A DNA stretch of 64,000 bases from assembly GCA_023953695.1 (NCBI GenBank), contig JAMLJG010000012.1, positions 1-64,000 of the forward strand. The letters are read 5' to 3'. Shown here piece after piece: positions 1-8,595 of the stretch (its first letter is position 1; each line of letters opens with the position of its first letter). The position numbers and the translations under genes were made by a program. The DNA comes from Kiritimatiellia bacterium (GTDB lineage Bacteria; Verrucomicrobiota; Kiritimatiellia; CAIVKH01). Below the pieces are notes generated by a model. It did no database searches and had not been told where the DNA came from. It saw only the letters and a program-made list of their open reading frames with translations.

Positions 1-1
1 G

Positions 2-127
2 TTGAAACTGCTGAAGATCGGCGCGGTGCTTTTGCGCAACACGCGCCGCGTCCGCTTGCATCTATCCAGCGCGTATCCTTACCGCGAACTCTTCCACTTG
101 GTCTGCCAGCGTCTTTCGACGGCCTGA
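2..127 (+). mobile_element. C-terminal end of an IS transposase (IS1380/IS4-like), cut by the window edge
   Basis: The frame is open from the first base and ends in TGA at 125-127. It gives 41 residues with the segment LLRNTRRVRLHLSSAYPYRE, which resembles the basic C-terminal tail of IS1380-type DDE transposases (a run of Arg residues, then HLSSAYP). The catalytic residues would lie upstream of the window, so activity cannot be judged. No terminal inverted repeat could be identified downstream. The family call is from recollection of the tail motif. Confidence 0.55.
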
Positions 128-863
128 TCCCACGGTGTGCTGTCCCCGGCACCGGAAAAACAACGGGGGTAAGGGGGAGTCTGCTCATAATCGATCATAT
201 CGGACTTTTGCGCCACTTCTCACCCACCACAAGAACACCTTTGCGCCTCTCGCGCCTCTTCGTGGTTGCTCATGCAATATGCGGGCTAGCGGGTTGCCAA
301 ATGACGCATCGCCTTTGTCGATAACAGGACCGCCGCTCTGCGGCATCATCGTATCGGTCTGTCCACCGTAGTTGCCCGGGCTTCCGCCGATCTGCGCGAG
401 GACGCCGAATACAGCGCGCGACTCCATGAAAATGTCCCCATTCCTCGCCTTCATTCGACATCGACAGGTATGGACACACGACTGCGAGCCGTCATATTGA
501 TGCCGGATTGCGTCGAACAGCTCGGGCAAACCAACGGCTGCCACACTCCGCCGAGCGCGCCGCTCATATCCGGGCCGTCGGTATAGCTCTCGATCACAGT
601 GTTTCCGCCGCCGCGAATCTCCAGAGCCGCCCAGTCGTGGTAGATGCAGCGATTTCCGGTCGGACCCACTCTCAGCGCCAGCCGCGAGCATGCGCTCTCT
701 CCACCGACCCGCGCCACTCCGCATATAGACGAACCGCTCAACTCTCATCCCCTCGGCATGTCGCTCGGCTTCGATAATTGTTTTTCACGGGCCGCCCCGC
801 CCGCCCATGGCCATCTACGATGGTTGCGGCAGAGATAAAAACGCCCGCGAGAACGATGGTTGT
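128..863. other. Gene-poor stretch with possible gene remnant
   Basis: There is no convincing intact gene between the transposase end and the Fic gene. A minus-strand frame at 451-741 has protein-like stretches (RGGGNTVIESYTDGPDMSG), but no recognisable start, ribosome site or family; it may be a remnant truncated by the insertion sequence. Bases 207-276 contain a low-complexity string of the type 'gcgcctctcgcgcctcttc', resembling dispersed repeats I recall from environmental PVC genomes. No function is assigned. Confidence 0.3.
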
Positions 864-2054
864 CTATGCATTATTCGCCTTGACCTGCGCCCGCGCCGGC
901 AGGAAAGCCTGTATAAGGTGTTTGTTGGCTTTGACTTTTCCGTGGTGGCGTTCGATGAGACCGAGCTTGGCGATTGCGTTTAGGTCGCGTTGCACCATGC
1001 GGTCTCCCGCGGTGGCATAGTCGCGGGCGATGGATGGAGTCAACATCTCGATTTTGGAGACTTCCACCCAGTCGTGTTGTGACAACTCCAGCACGACGTC
1101 TCGCCGCCGCTTATGGGTCTTTGAGCTCTTGAATGCCCGGAAGCGGTCGTGAATGAAGTTTTCCCAGGCCACCCACATCTGTTGTTCGCGGACCCGGCGG
1201 ATTTGCTCACGAATGCCGTCTAAGAATCCACTCAAGGCGTAGGAGATAAAGGGCAGGAGGTCGCCCCCGCTCGCGCTGGCCTTGGCCAATTCGCGGTAGT
1301 ACTGCGTTCGGGTGCGGTTGTAATGGTCGCTCAACAGGTGAGCAGCTGGCACCGGCACCCCGCTGGCCAAGAGTATGTGGAACTCCACCAGTCGGGCGGT
1401 TCGCCCGTTGCCATCTCCAAACGGATGAATCCACGCCAAGTAGGTATGTGCAACCACCGCTTTGACAAGCGCGAACGGTACCTCCAGTTCCTTGTCCGGT
1501 GCTGCGAAGTCGGGGCCATTTAACCACTCGCATAGCTTTTCCAGCAAATACGCGCAATTCTTCGCAGGCGCACCACGATACACATTTCCAACCAGTACGG
1601 AGTGTTGGCGGATCTCGCCTGGCACAACATCTTCCCCGGGCTCCAGGCCCTTCAATACATTGCGGTTGTAGCCCTTGATCAACTCAACGCACAGGCCGGG
1701 GTGTGGATTGCCGGATTGCTTGATGAGCGCTTGAACCTCTTCGTTGCAAACATCCAGGATATTCTGCACCTCGGTTTGCAGGTACTGTTGTGAGGGCGGC
1801 AATTCCAACTTGCCATCGACCAATTGTTTTACCTGATCTTCGCTCAGTGTGTTCCCTTCTATGGCTGTCGTCGCCATCACGCCCTTTGCGAGATAGACTT
1901 TGTTCAATTCGGCGGCCACATCTGGGCGTAGGGGTACGCCGGCTAAATGCTCTATTTTTGACGCAATTTCACCAAGTTTCATCCACAGCCGATAATCATC
2001 CCGTGGTAGATTGAGCTTAAAGCGAATCCAAGGGTGCGATTTCAGGTATTCCAT
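864..2054 (-). CDS. Fic family protein (AMP-transferase type, class II)
   Basis: This 396-residue protein carries the Fic active-site loop HPFGDGNGRTAR at residues 210-221, matching HxFx(D/E)GNGRxxR; the His is the catalytic base for transfer of AMP or another phosphate-containing group to a target hydroxyl. An inhibitory-helix motif TTAIEGN (residues 62-68, consensus S/TxxxEG/N) lies N-terminal to the Fic fold, which defines the self-inhibited class II type. The N-terminal half matches the Fic/DUF4172-like helical domain and the C-terminal 100 residues look like a winged helix, as in many stand-alone bacterial Fic proteins. No antitoxin gene is adjacent, consistent with the internal inhibitory helix. 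Target unknown. The gene sits between an IS end and the sugar locus. Confidence 0.9.
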   Translation of the reverse strand: MEYLKSHPWIRFKLNLPRDDYRLWMKLGEIASKIEHLAGVPLRPDVAAELNKVYLAKGVMATTAIEGNTLSEDQVKQLVDGKLELPPSQQYLQTEVQNILDVCNEEVQALIKQSGNPHPGLCVELIKGYNRNVLKGLEPGEDVVPGEIRQHSVLVGNVYRGAPAKNCAYLLEKLCEWLNGPDFAAPDKELEVPFALVKAVVAHTYLAWIHPFGDGNGRTARLVEFHILLASGVPVPAAHLLSDHYNRTRTQYYRELAKASASGGDLLPFISYALSGFLDGIREQIRRVREQQMWVAWENFIHDRFRAFKSSKTHKRRRDVVLELSQHDWVEVSKIEMLTPSIARDYATAGDRMVQRDLNAIAKLGLIERHHGKVKANKHLIQAFLPARAQVKANNA

Positions 2055-2317
2055 GTCTTAAGTAGAGCGTACCACGGCGCCCCGTCAACGCTACATTGTC
2101 ACAAAATGACGTAAATATAGCGACAACAGCGTGGCTCAAATTCTTTATGCAGTCCCGCCGAGAACTTGGCGCCGTTGCGCTGCAATGCTTTGGTGTGCAT
2201 TTGTTGCGCGTGGTGGTGTCGGCCGTCAGCTCGTGCCCGGGGCGCGCTATGGGCGAAAAGGGGCGGGGCCGGGGAGTGAGTGGTTCCCGGCCCCGCATGC
2301 ATATCCCGTCGGAGTGC

Positions 2318-2875
2318 CTACTCGATCGAGATGTCGTCGATATAGAGGATGCCTTCCTTGGGCAGGGTGCTGTGATCCTCGAACACGTACACGAGCTCCG
2401 TCAGGGTGCTCACGTCGGTCAGCATGAACTCGGAGAGCGGGACCTCGAACTTCGTCCATTGCGAGCTGATCCCGTCCACATAGAAGGAGCCGCGCTCGCT
2501 CGCGGTCTTGATCTCGACCTTCACGCGTGAGGTGCAGCCCTTCTTCTCGTCGCCCTTTGCCCAGAATACAAGCTTCGTGGCCTTCGTGGCATCGAAGTTG
2601 CCGAGCTTCATCCAGAACCCGTTGTAGGCCGCGTTCGGGGAGTCAACGTCGTACGTGATGCGCATGGCAAATCCGCTTCCCGTCCGCGTGTTGACTTTGT
2701 CAAAGGCCTCGCGCGCATACTGCGTCGGGTCGGCGGGATCCTTGTCCCAGGCGCCGAAATCGCCGTTGACGTTGTTGGGTTTCGAACCCTTGTCGAATTC
2801 GGCGATCACCGTCGCCCGGGCTTCCGGCAAGGCCAGCGAGCCAGCTACAGCCAGCATCCATAGGTATTTCTTCAT
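2318..2875 (-). CDS. Secreted jelly-roll (carbohydrate-binding-like) protein
   Basis: The product has 185 residues. It starts with a signal peptide (MKKYLWMLAVAGSLALPEARA, cleavage near residue 22). The rest looks like a single beta-sandwich of the CBM11/CIA30 galactose-binding type: an N-terminal VIAEFDKGS strand, KLVFWAKGD in the middle, SQWTKFEVPLSEF, and a final ILYIDDISIE strand. No catalytic signature is visible. It is divergent from the large malectin/glycoamylase gene, and the shared 317-bp intergenic region carries two LacI-type operators, so it is probably co-induced and may bind the polymer or its fragments outside the cell. An exact binding specificity cannot be read from the sequence. 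Confidence 0.7.
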   Translation of the reverse strand: MKKYLWMLAVAGSLALPEARATVIAEFDKGSKPNNVNGDFGAWDKDPADPTQYAREAFDKVNTRTGSGFAMRITYDVDSPNAAYNGFWMKLGNFDATKATKLVFWAKGDEKKGCTSRVKVEIKTASERGSFYVDGISSQWTKFEVPLSEFMLTDVSTLTELVYVFEDHSTLPKEGILYIDDISIE

Positions 2876-3046
2876 GTTCGTACTCCTTTTCCTGTTGCGA
2901 GCGCGGCGTTTTGCCCGCTCGTGGGTTTACTGTTGTTGTGTTGATACGACTTTGCATGGACCCTTCGCTTACACACGTCGTTTTCGATTTCCCTCATCTC
3001 TTCTTTCCGTCGTGGCCCATGACCCATCGCAGCGCCACACTAGAAT

Positions 3047-3060
3047 TGTAAACGATTACA
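3047..3060. promoter_or_regulatory. LacI-family operator, TGTAAACGATTACA
   Basis: This is a near-perfect palindrome centred on CG, typical of LacI/GalR half sites. It is the first of two in the divergent promoter region between the secreted jelly-roll gene and the glycoamylase gene. It matches the site in front of lacI at 19149-19162 at 11 of 14 positions. Confidence 0.7.
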
Positions 3061-3100
3061 GTCAAGAGGCATTTTCGAAAATATTAAAGAATATCCGGCT

Positions 3101-3114
3101 TGAAATCGTTTACA
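3101..3114. promoter_or_regulatory. LacI-family operator, TGAAATCGTTTACA
   Basis: This is the second operator-like palindrome in the divergent region, 54 bp (centre to centre, about five helical turns) from the first, an arrangement that would permit looping. It lies 79 bp upstream of the chosen glycoamylase start. Confidence 0.6.
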
Positions 3115-3192
3115 CTAGTGTGTAGACACTTCCGTGCGCCCGCCGGTGTAAGGCGATGCGGACCGCGGATGAAGGCGAGGAACGGAGGAACG

Positions 3193-6096
3193 ATGATGCG
3201 GATACTAGCGAGGGTCGGATGGATCGGAGCGGCGGCGCTTTGTGTGGCGACCGCCACGGGCGCGGGGCAGACGGCACCGGAGCGGGCGGTGTCTACGAAT
3301 GTGGCGATTCGCGTTAACTGCGGAGGATCCAGGCATGTGGACAGACTCGGACAGGTCTTCGAGGCGGATGCCCCATTTACGGAGGCGCGCGGCTGGGGAT
3401 ATGTCGGCGGCCATGCCGCGGCAGCTCGTAGCGGCGTGGAGATTGCTCGGGCGGACGAACCGGCGCTGTTTCTAACGGACCGCTGGGGCGTGGACGCCTA
3501 TCGCTTCGCCATGCGGCCCGGCGTCTATCGGGTGACGTTGTTTTTCAGCGAGTATCATTTTTCCGAGGTGGGGATGCGCGTGTTCGACGTGCTGCTGAAC
3601 GGCCGACCGGTGGCAAAGGGGTTGGACTTGGTGGAGCGCGCCGGTCAGAACGGAGCACTTGCCATTTCTGCGATGGTGCTGGCGGAGGACGGCGCGATCG
3701 CCATCACGACACATGATGTGGTTGACCGGAACAAATTCTCTGCCATCGCGATCGAGCCTGCCCTACCGGACGAAGTGGCGCCGCCGCCGCCGTCCAAGCC
3801 GGTCGTCTACGAGCGGGATCGCGAGGTGGGCGTAGAGTGGGTCGCAGCGCCCGCGGAGGATCTGTGGGGGTTCAACCTCTACCGCAGCACCGTTCACGAC
3901 GGGCCGTACGAGAAAATGAACGGGACGCCGATCCCGACGGCATTCCACGTAGACGGCCGGCTGCACAACGATCGCTCGTATTTCTACCGAGTCGCCGCAG
4001 TGGACTATTTCGGCAACGAGAGCGCGCGCAGTGAGCCGGTCGAGGCGCGGCCGCGGGCGCATGCTCCGCAAGACCTAGCATTCGGGATCAACGTGGGCGG
4101 GGACGCGGTGCGTGACAACCGGGGCCGAACCTTTTTCGCGGATCGCGAATACAATCCCGCCAACGGCTGTGGGTACACATTGCCCGCGCGCGTGCGCACT
4201 GGCACCGCGCGCGAGGTGGTGGAACCTGCCGCCTCGGTGCGCGAAGGGACGATCGCCTATCGACTCGATCTCCCGCCCGGCATCTATCGGATCACGCTGG
4301 GCTTCTACGATGCGTGGGCGCGGGGGGCGATGGACCGGGTGTTCAGTGTTTGGTTCAACGGGTTTCGGGCACTGACGGACTTGGATCTTGCAGCGCAGTA
4401 CGGAGCGTCGCTGCCAGTCGAGATCGCACGCACGTTTCGCGTTGACGACAACGGTCTGGCGATCGCGCTGGAGCAGCGACATGGCGCTCCCCTGTTGGCG
4501 TTCGTTTATGTCGAACCGGCGACCGCCGACGCGGTGCGGCCTGCCGCGCCGTCTTTCACACGACAGGTCGCACGCGACGGCGTTGCGTATATCGAGTGGA
4601 CGCCGGCGGCAGCGGATGATGTAGTGGGCTACATGCTGCTTCGCGCGACGGGCGACTCGCCTGCATTCTCGATAGCGACGCGTTCGCTGGTCGGGGTGAA
4701 TTCGTATGTCGACAAAACGGTAACAAACGGCGTTCGATATCGCTATGAAGTCGTTGCGGTGGACGCATCGGGCAACGAGAGCCCGGCGTCGGCGGAGATC
4801 GTTGCAGCGCCGCACAACCCAGACGACGACGAGCTGCTCGACATCATCCAGCGCGCCTCCTTCGAGTACTTCGTGCGCGAGTGCGATCCCAAGACTTTCC
4901 TAACGAAAGACAAGAGCGTGTCCGCCGAAATCAGCACGGCCGCATCGGGTTTCGGTCTGTCCGCTTACGTGGTGGGCGCGGAGCGCGGCTGGATGCCGAG
5001 GGAGGAGGCGGAGAATCGCGCCTACCTGATGTTGCGGGCGCTGAACGCCGGGGACGACAACAAGGTCTACGGGATGTTCTATCACTACTTGCGGGGCGAC
5101 GGATCGCGGAGCCAGCATGGGTATGAAGATGTGGTTTCGACCGTGGACACGGCGCTGTTGATGTGGGGGGCGCTATGCGCGGGAGAGTATTTTGGCGGGC
5201 GGGTAAAGAGCGAGGCCGAACTGATGATGGAGCGCATGAACTGGCGGGCCTTCGCCAACGAGGGGCGACGTATGATCGCGATGGCGTACCGCCCAGCGAC
5301 TCACAAATTTGACGGTCTATGGGACTATTTCACCGACGAGGCACTTTTGGTGACGATCCTCGCGGTAATCGCGCCGAACGAAGCGTTTCGCGTCGATCCG
5401 ATCTATTACTACAGCTTTAAACGCGAGCGCCGGACCTACAAGGGCATACCGGACATCATCTGTTCGTGGTCGGGATCCTTCTTCACCTACGCCTTCGCGC
5501 ACTGCTGGCTCGATTTCCGCGCGCTGGGGCCAGACGATCCGGCCCGGTTCGACTTTGCCCCAGAACTCCGCGCAGACTGGTGGGAGAACAGCGTGAAGGC
5601 GGCCCGCGCCAATCGCGCGTTCTGCATCGCGATGGCGAAGAAATATTCGACCTTTGGAGAACAAGCATGGGGGCTATCTGCGAGCTCGGGCCCGGACGCG
5701 AAGTACGTGGTGGCTGGCGCGCCTCCGTGCGGTGATTCGGCAAATCCGGGCGAGGGGACACTCGCACTGTATGGCGCGGGGATGGCCGTGCCCTTTCTGC
5801 CGGATGAGGCGATCGCGGCGCTGCGCAACTACTACACGATGCGCGGCGCGGACGGGCAGAAGCTTCTCTGGCGCGACGAGTTCGACGGCGGCTATGGCCT
5901 GATTGACTCCTTCAATCTCGACAAGCAATTCTTTTCGAAAGAGGCCCAGGGGATTAACCACGGACCCATGTTGCTTCTGATCGAGAACTACCGAAGCGGC
6001 CTGCTCTGGAAACAGATGCTGAAGAACGCGACCCTGCGCGAGGGGCTTGCGAAGCTCGGCTTCGCCGTTCCCGACGAGGCGCCTCGGGCCAAGTAA
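3193..6096 (+). CDS. Secreted malectin-FN3-malectin-FN3-glycoamylase enzyme (GH144-like, probable endo-beta-1,2-glucanase)
   Basis: The start at 3193 is preferred because GGAGG sits seven bases upstream and a signal peptide follows directly (MMRILARVGWIGAAALCVAT); the open frame extends further upstream without support. The 967-residue protein has a malectin domain (about 40-190, NCGG...Y/FF motifs), a fibronectin-III-like domain (195-294), a second malectin domain (295-455), a second FN3 (455-545) and a C-terminal glycoamylase domain (PF10091; about 550-960, starting at IIQRASFEYF and ending INHGPMLLLIENYRSGLLW). PF10091 includes GH144 endo-beta-1,2-glucanases and a domain of cyclic beta-1,2-glucan synthases. 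Malectin modules bind glucan-type sugars. Expected role: cleavage of glucan outside the cytoplasm. Regulated by the two operators upstream. Substrate is inferred from family and context. Confidence 0.8.
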   Translation: MMRILARVGWIGAAALCVATATGAGQTAPERAVSTNVAIRVNCGGSRHVDRLGQVFEADAPFTEARGWGYVGGHAAAARSGVEIARADEPALFLTDRWGVDAYRFAMRPGVYRVTLFFSEYHFSEVGMRVFDVLLNGRPVAKGLDLVERAGQNGALAISAMVLAEDGAIAITTHDVVDRNKFSAIAIEPALPDEVAPPPPSKPVVYERDREVGVEWVAAPAEDLWGFNLYRSTVHDGPYEKMNGTPIPTAFHVDGRLHNDRSYFYRVAAVDYFGNESARSEPVEARPRAHAPQDLAFGINVGGDAVRDNRGRTFFADREYNPANGCGYTLPARVRTGTAREVVEPAASVREGTIAYRLDLPPGIYRITLGFYDAWARGAMDRVFSVWFNGFRALTDLDLAAQYGASLPVEIARTFRVDDNGLAIALEQRHGAPLLAFVYVEPATADAVRPAAPSFTRQVARDGVAYIEWTPAAADDVVGYMLLRATGDSPAFSIATRSLVGVNSYVDKTVTNGVRYRYEVVAVDASGNESPASAEIVAAPHNPDDDELLDIIQRASFEYFVRECDPKTFLTKDKSVSAEISTAASGFGLSAYVVGAERGWMPREEAENRAYLMLRALNAGDDNKVYGMFYHYLRGDGSRSQHGYEDVVSTVDTALLMWGALCAGEYFGGRVKSEAELMMERMNWRAFANEGRRMIAMAYRPATHKFDGLWDYFTDEALLVTILAVIAPNEAFRVDPIYYYSFKRERRTYKGIPDIICSWSGSFFTYAFAHCWLDFRALGPDDPARFDFAPELRADWWENSVKAARANRAFCIAMAKKYSTFGEQAWGLSASSGPDAKYVVAGAPPCGDSANPGEGTLALYGAGMAVPFLPDEAIAALRNYYTMRGADGQKLLWRDEFDGGYGLIDSFNLDKQFFSKEAQGINHGPMLLLIENYRSGLLWKQMLKNATLREGLAKLGFAVPDEAPRAK

Positions 6097-6332
6097 CCGG
6101 AGGGCGCTCGCGACGGCGCGACGAACGGGAGCGTAAGCGCTTCCATCGCCCCGGCCCTGCAGCCGCGGGCGAAGGGGGGAGAGACCATGCGACGGGACAA
6201 CGGCTATCAAGGGTGGCGCCGGGGATGTGGATCGTAGGGTTGCTGGCATCCTGGCCGCCGGAGCCCACATCCTGTTTCCCTCCGAACCAAAAGGGCGAAT
6301 CCGCAAGCGGCGGAGTTTTCGGCGGAACCGCG
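6097..6332. other. Intergenic spacer between convergent genes
   Basis: This 236-bp gap separates the convergent glycoamylase and prepilin genes. I see no gene and no clean terminator hairpin. A short symmetric string AAGCGCTT near 6136 resembles an operator core, but lies downstream of both genes and was not called. Confidence 0.4.
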
Positions 6333-6998
6333 TTACAAGGTTCCCCAATTGTACCAAGGCTGGTTTCCCCACGGATCCGCCTCTTGGCTTTTCACGTGCG
6401 TCACCCGCTCAACGCGTCCGTCGAAAAACAAGACATTGTCGCCGCCGGGGTGACGTTCTGTCGGCATCCAGTCAATGTCGCGGACCACGACGAACCAACT
6501 CGGATGCGCCAGCAGGGCTATGCTCCGATTTCTGATATTGAGAGAATCGTTCATCTTGTAATCAGTGCAGAACTCCTCGTCGTCAACGACGGTGCAGTAG
6601 ACGCTTGGCCAGGTCTTGCCAGAGGAACCATCAAGGCGAGCCGCGGGGCACATGTAAATCATGCGGTCGCTGATGTACGGCTTGAGGTACTCAAACTGCT
6701 TGAACTGAGTATTCCACTCCAGATGAGGAAAAACCAGCGCGTGATCCGTGAGGTAGGCGGACGTAGCCACGCCGATTTGCCGGAGGTTGCCGGCGCAGGC
6801 GGCCCGGCGGGCGGAAGCGAGACCGCGGGAGGCAGCCGTAAAAATCAGGCCAGCAAGCAGGGCGATAATGGCGATGACAACCAGAAGTTCGATCAGGGTA
6901 AAGCCGTTTCCGGAAGGTCGCCGGACCCCTGCCCCTCCGACTCCTCGCGCAATAAAACCCTGCTTCACATGCATTTTGATGTTGCCAGCCGCATTCAT
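6333..6998 (-). CDS. Prepilin-type protein with H-X9-DG motif (type II secretion-like pseudopilin)
   Basis: The 221-residue product has a class III signal: a basic leader, then [19 protein letters not shown] at about residues 33-51, with the conserved Gly/Phe cleavage pair and Glu at +5. The C-terminal part has [14 protein letters not shown], the H-X9-DG signature of the pseudopilin-like families expanded in Planctomycetes and Verrucomicrobia. Such proteins are cut by a prepilin peptidase and sit in the inner membrane or a pseudopilus. No other secretion genes are nearby. The LacI-type operator at 7008-7021 lies ten bases before the ATG, so it appears to be co-regulated with the sugar transporter transcribed the other way. 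An alternative start is the Met at residue 9. Confidence 0.8.
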   Translation of the reverse strand: MNAAGNIKMHVKQGFIARGVGGAGVRRPSGNGFTLIELLVVIAIIALLAGLIFTAASRGLASARRAACAGNLRQIGVATSAYLTDHALVFPHLEWNTQFKQFEYLKPYISDRMIYMCPAARLDGSSGKTWPSVYCTVVDDEEFCTDYKMNDSLNIRNRSIALLAHPSWFVVVRDIDWMPTERHPGGDNVLFFDGRVERVTHVKSQEADPWGNQPWYNWGTL

Positions 6999-7007
6999 CG
7001 TCGTTAA

Positions 7008-7021
7008 TGTAAACGCTTACA
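7008..7021. promoter_or_regulatory. LacI-family operator, TGTAAACGCTTACA
   Basis: This is an almost perfect 14-bp palindrome between the divergent pseudopilin and symporter genes, and the best match in the window to the consensus shared by the six sites. It is close to the pseudopilin start and 60 bp before the transporter start. Confidence 0.75.
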
Positions 7022-7081
7022 CGGTGGTTATCCAGTGTTTTTTTGGAGATTCTTGAGTTTATTTTCACAACACCGAGGCGT

Positions 7082-8497
7082 ATGAAATCCAACACAACAC
7101 ATCACGAAACAGCCGCCCGCGATCGCATCCCTGTCGGCCAAAAAGTCGCCTTCGGCCTCGGCATGGCCACCCCGATCGCCTTCGTCAACTCGCTGGCCCA
7201 ACTTACGAACCTCATTTTCAATATCGGCCTCGGCGTCAGCCCAATCCTGCTCGGACTGGCCCAGATGATCCCCCGCCTGTGGGACGCCATTTCTGATCCG
7301 CTCGCCGGATTTATCTCCGATAACACCCGCTCCCGCTGGGGACGCCGACGTCCTTATATTCTGCTCGGCGGACTCGCCTCCGGAATCTTCTATGCGGTGA
7401 TCTGGTTCGTTCCCGTGAACATGAGCCAGATGGCTATTTTCTATTATTACCTCGCCGCGACGATTGTGTTCTACACGGCGGTGACTATTTTTTCTGTTCC
7501 CCTGGTCGCGCTCGGTTATGAAATGACGCGCGACTACCATGAATGCACCCGGCTGTTCGCCTACGGAAGCTTCATCGGCAACGTCTGCGCCATCCTCACC
7601 CCGTGGATGTACCGCGCCGCGAACATGAGCATCTTCGAGAACGAAGTGGTCGGCATGAAATTCGTCGGCCTCGTCGTCGCCGGCATCATCATCGTGACGG
7701 CCATTCTCTGTACGACCAAGTGCCGGGAGGCCCAGTACGCCGAAACATCGCTCCAGCCGAAAATCAAGTTCTGGTCCAGTATGAAGGCGGTCATGAAGAA
7801 CACCACCTACGTGCGCCTAGTCGGCTGCATCTTTCTCGTCACCGCGGGCTTCAACTTCGTCAACGGATTCAGCAATTACATCATGATCTATTATGTTTTC
7901 GACGGCTCCAAGGCCGCCGCCGGCACTGTCATGGGCATCAACGGCACGGCATGGGCCATCGCTGCTCTCGTCGCTGTGTTTCCAATGACGTGGTCCAGCA
8001 AACATTTCGGCAAGGCCGCCACTGTGCGCATTGCCATCATCCTGATGATCGTGGGCACGCTCCTCAAAATCGTCTGTTACAACCGCGATTACCCCCTGCT
8101 CACCCTGATTCCTACCGTGCTGATCTCCATCGGCATGCTGGTGCTCTACACGCTGGCGGGTTCGATGATCGCCGACATCTGCGACGAGGACGAACTTTCC
8201 TCCGGGGTGCGGCGCGAGGGAAGCTTTTCCGCTCTGTATAGCTGGTGGATGAAGATGGCGATTTCCGCCGCCTATCTGGTGGCCGGGTTCATCCTGGCCG
8301 GAACCGGATTCGACCATGTTCTGGCGCAACAGAGCGAGAACACCCTGTTCTGGCTGCGCTTCTGGGAAATCTCCCTGCCGTCGGCCCTGTGCGGCGCCGG
8401 AGCGCTGTTGCTGCTCAAGTATCCGCTCACGGAAGAACGCGCTTACGCAAACAAGCAGAACCTGGAGGCGCGCAATCGGGAAGGCCCCTCGCCATGA
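7082..8497 (+). CDS. GPH-family sugar:cation symporter (MFS superfamily)
   Basis: This 471-residue membrane protein has about twelve hydrophobic segments. The motif DPLAGFISDNTRSRWGRRRP (residues about 69-88) is the loop 2-3 signature of the glycoside-pentoside-hexuronide family (MelB, XynP, YicJ relatives), which import glycosides with Na+ or H+. An in-frame ATG 13 codons upstream (7043) lacks a ribosome site, so 7082 (GAGG upstream) was chosen. Its TGA overlaps an in-frame ATG of the next gene (ATGA, 8494-8497). With a beta-1,2-glucanase on each side and a cytoplasmic phosphorylase nearby, import of gluco-oligosaccharides or sophorose is the likely job. Controlled by the operator at 7008. 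Confidence 0.85.
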   Translation: MKSNTTHHETAARDRIPVGQKVAFGLGMATPIAFVNSLAQLTNLIFNIGLGVSPILLGLAQMIPRLWDAISDPLAGFISDNTRSRWGRRRPYILLGGLASGIFYAVIWFVPVNMSQMAIFYYYLAATIVFYTAVTIFSVPLVALGYEMTRDYHECTRLFAYGSFIGNVCAILTPWMYRAANMSIFENEVVGMKFVGLVVAGIIIVTAILCTTKCREAQYAETSLQPKIKFWSSMKAVMKNTTYVRLVGCIFLVTAGFNFVNGFSNYIMIYYVFDGSKAAAGTVMGINGTAWAIAALVAVFPMTWSSKHFGKAATVRIAIILMIVGTLLKIVCYNRDYPLLTLIPTVLISIGMLVLYTLAGSMIADICDEDELSSGVRREGSFSALYSWWMKMAISAAYLVAGFILAGTGFDHVLAQQSENTLFWLRFWEISLPSALCGAGALLLLKYPLTEERAYANKQNLEARNREGPSP

Positions 8498-8595
8498 AGA
8501 TGGACTCCGCCGGGCATACGACGCTCTACGTTGTTCCCGAACGTCTTCCTGGTCGTCCGCACCACCAGCCGCCCCCGCATGGCGCGCTGAAGGCC

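Noticed and set aside
435..453. Fourteen bases, ATGAAGGCGAGGAA, shared (minus strand) with the leader of the glycoamylase gene at about 3169
   Set aside because: An identity of this length is expected by chance among all pairs in 64 kb, and the flanks do not extend the match.
185..748. 187-codon minus-strand open frame
   Set aside because: No start region, ribosome site or family signature; the composition is Arg-rich as in shadow frames of GC-rich DNA, and the end reads through a low-complexity repeat.
6130..6146. AAGCGCTT palindrome resembling a LacI operator core
   Set aside because: It lacks the outer TGTAA/TTACA arms and lies downstream of both neighbouring genes.
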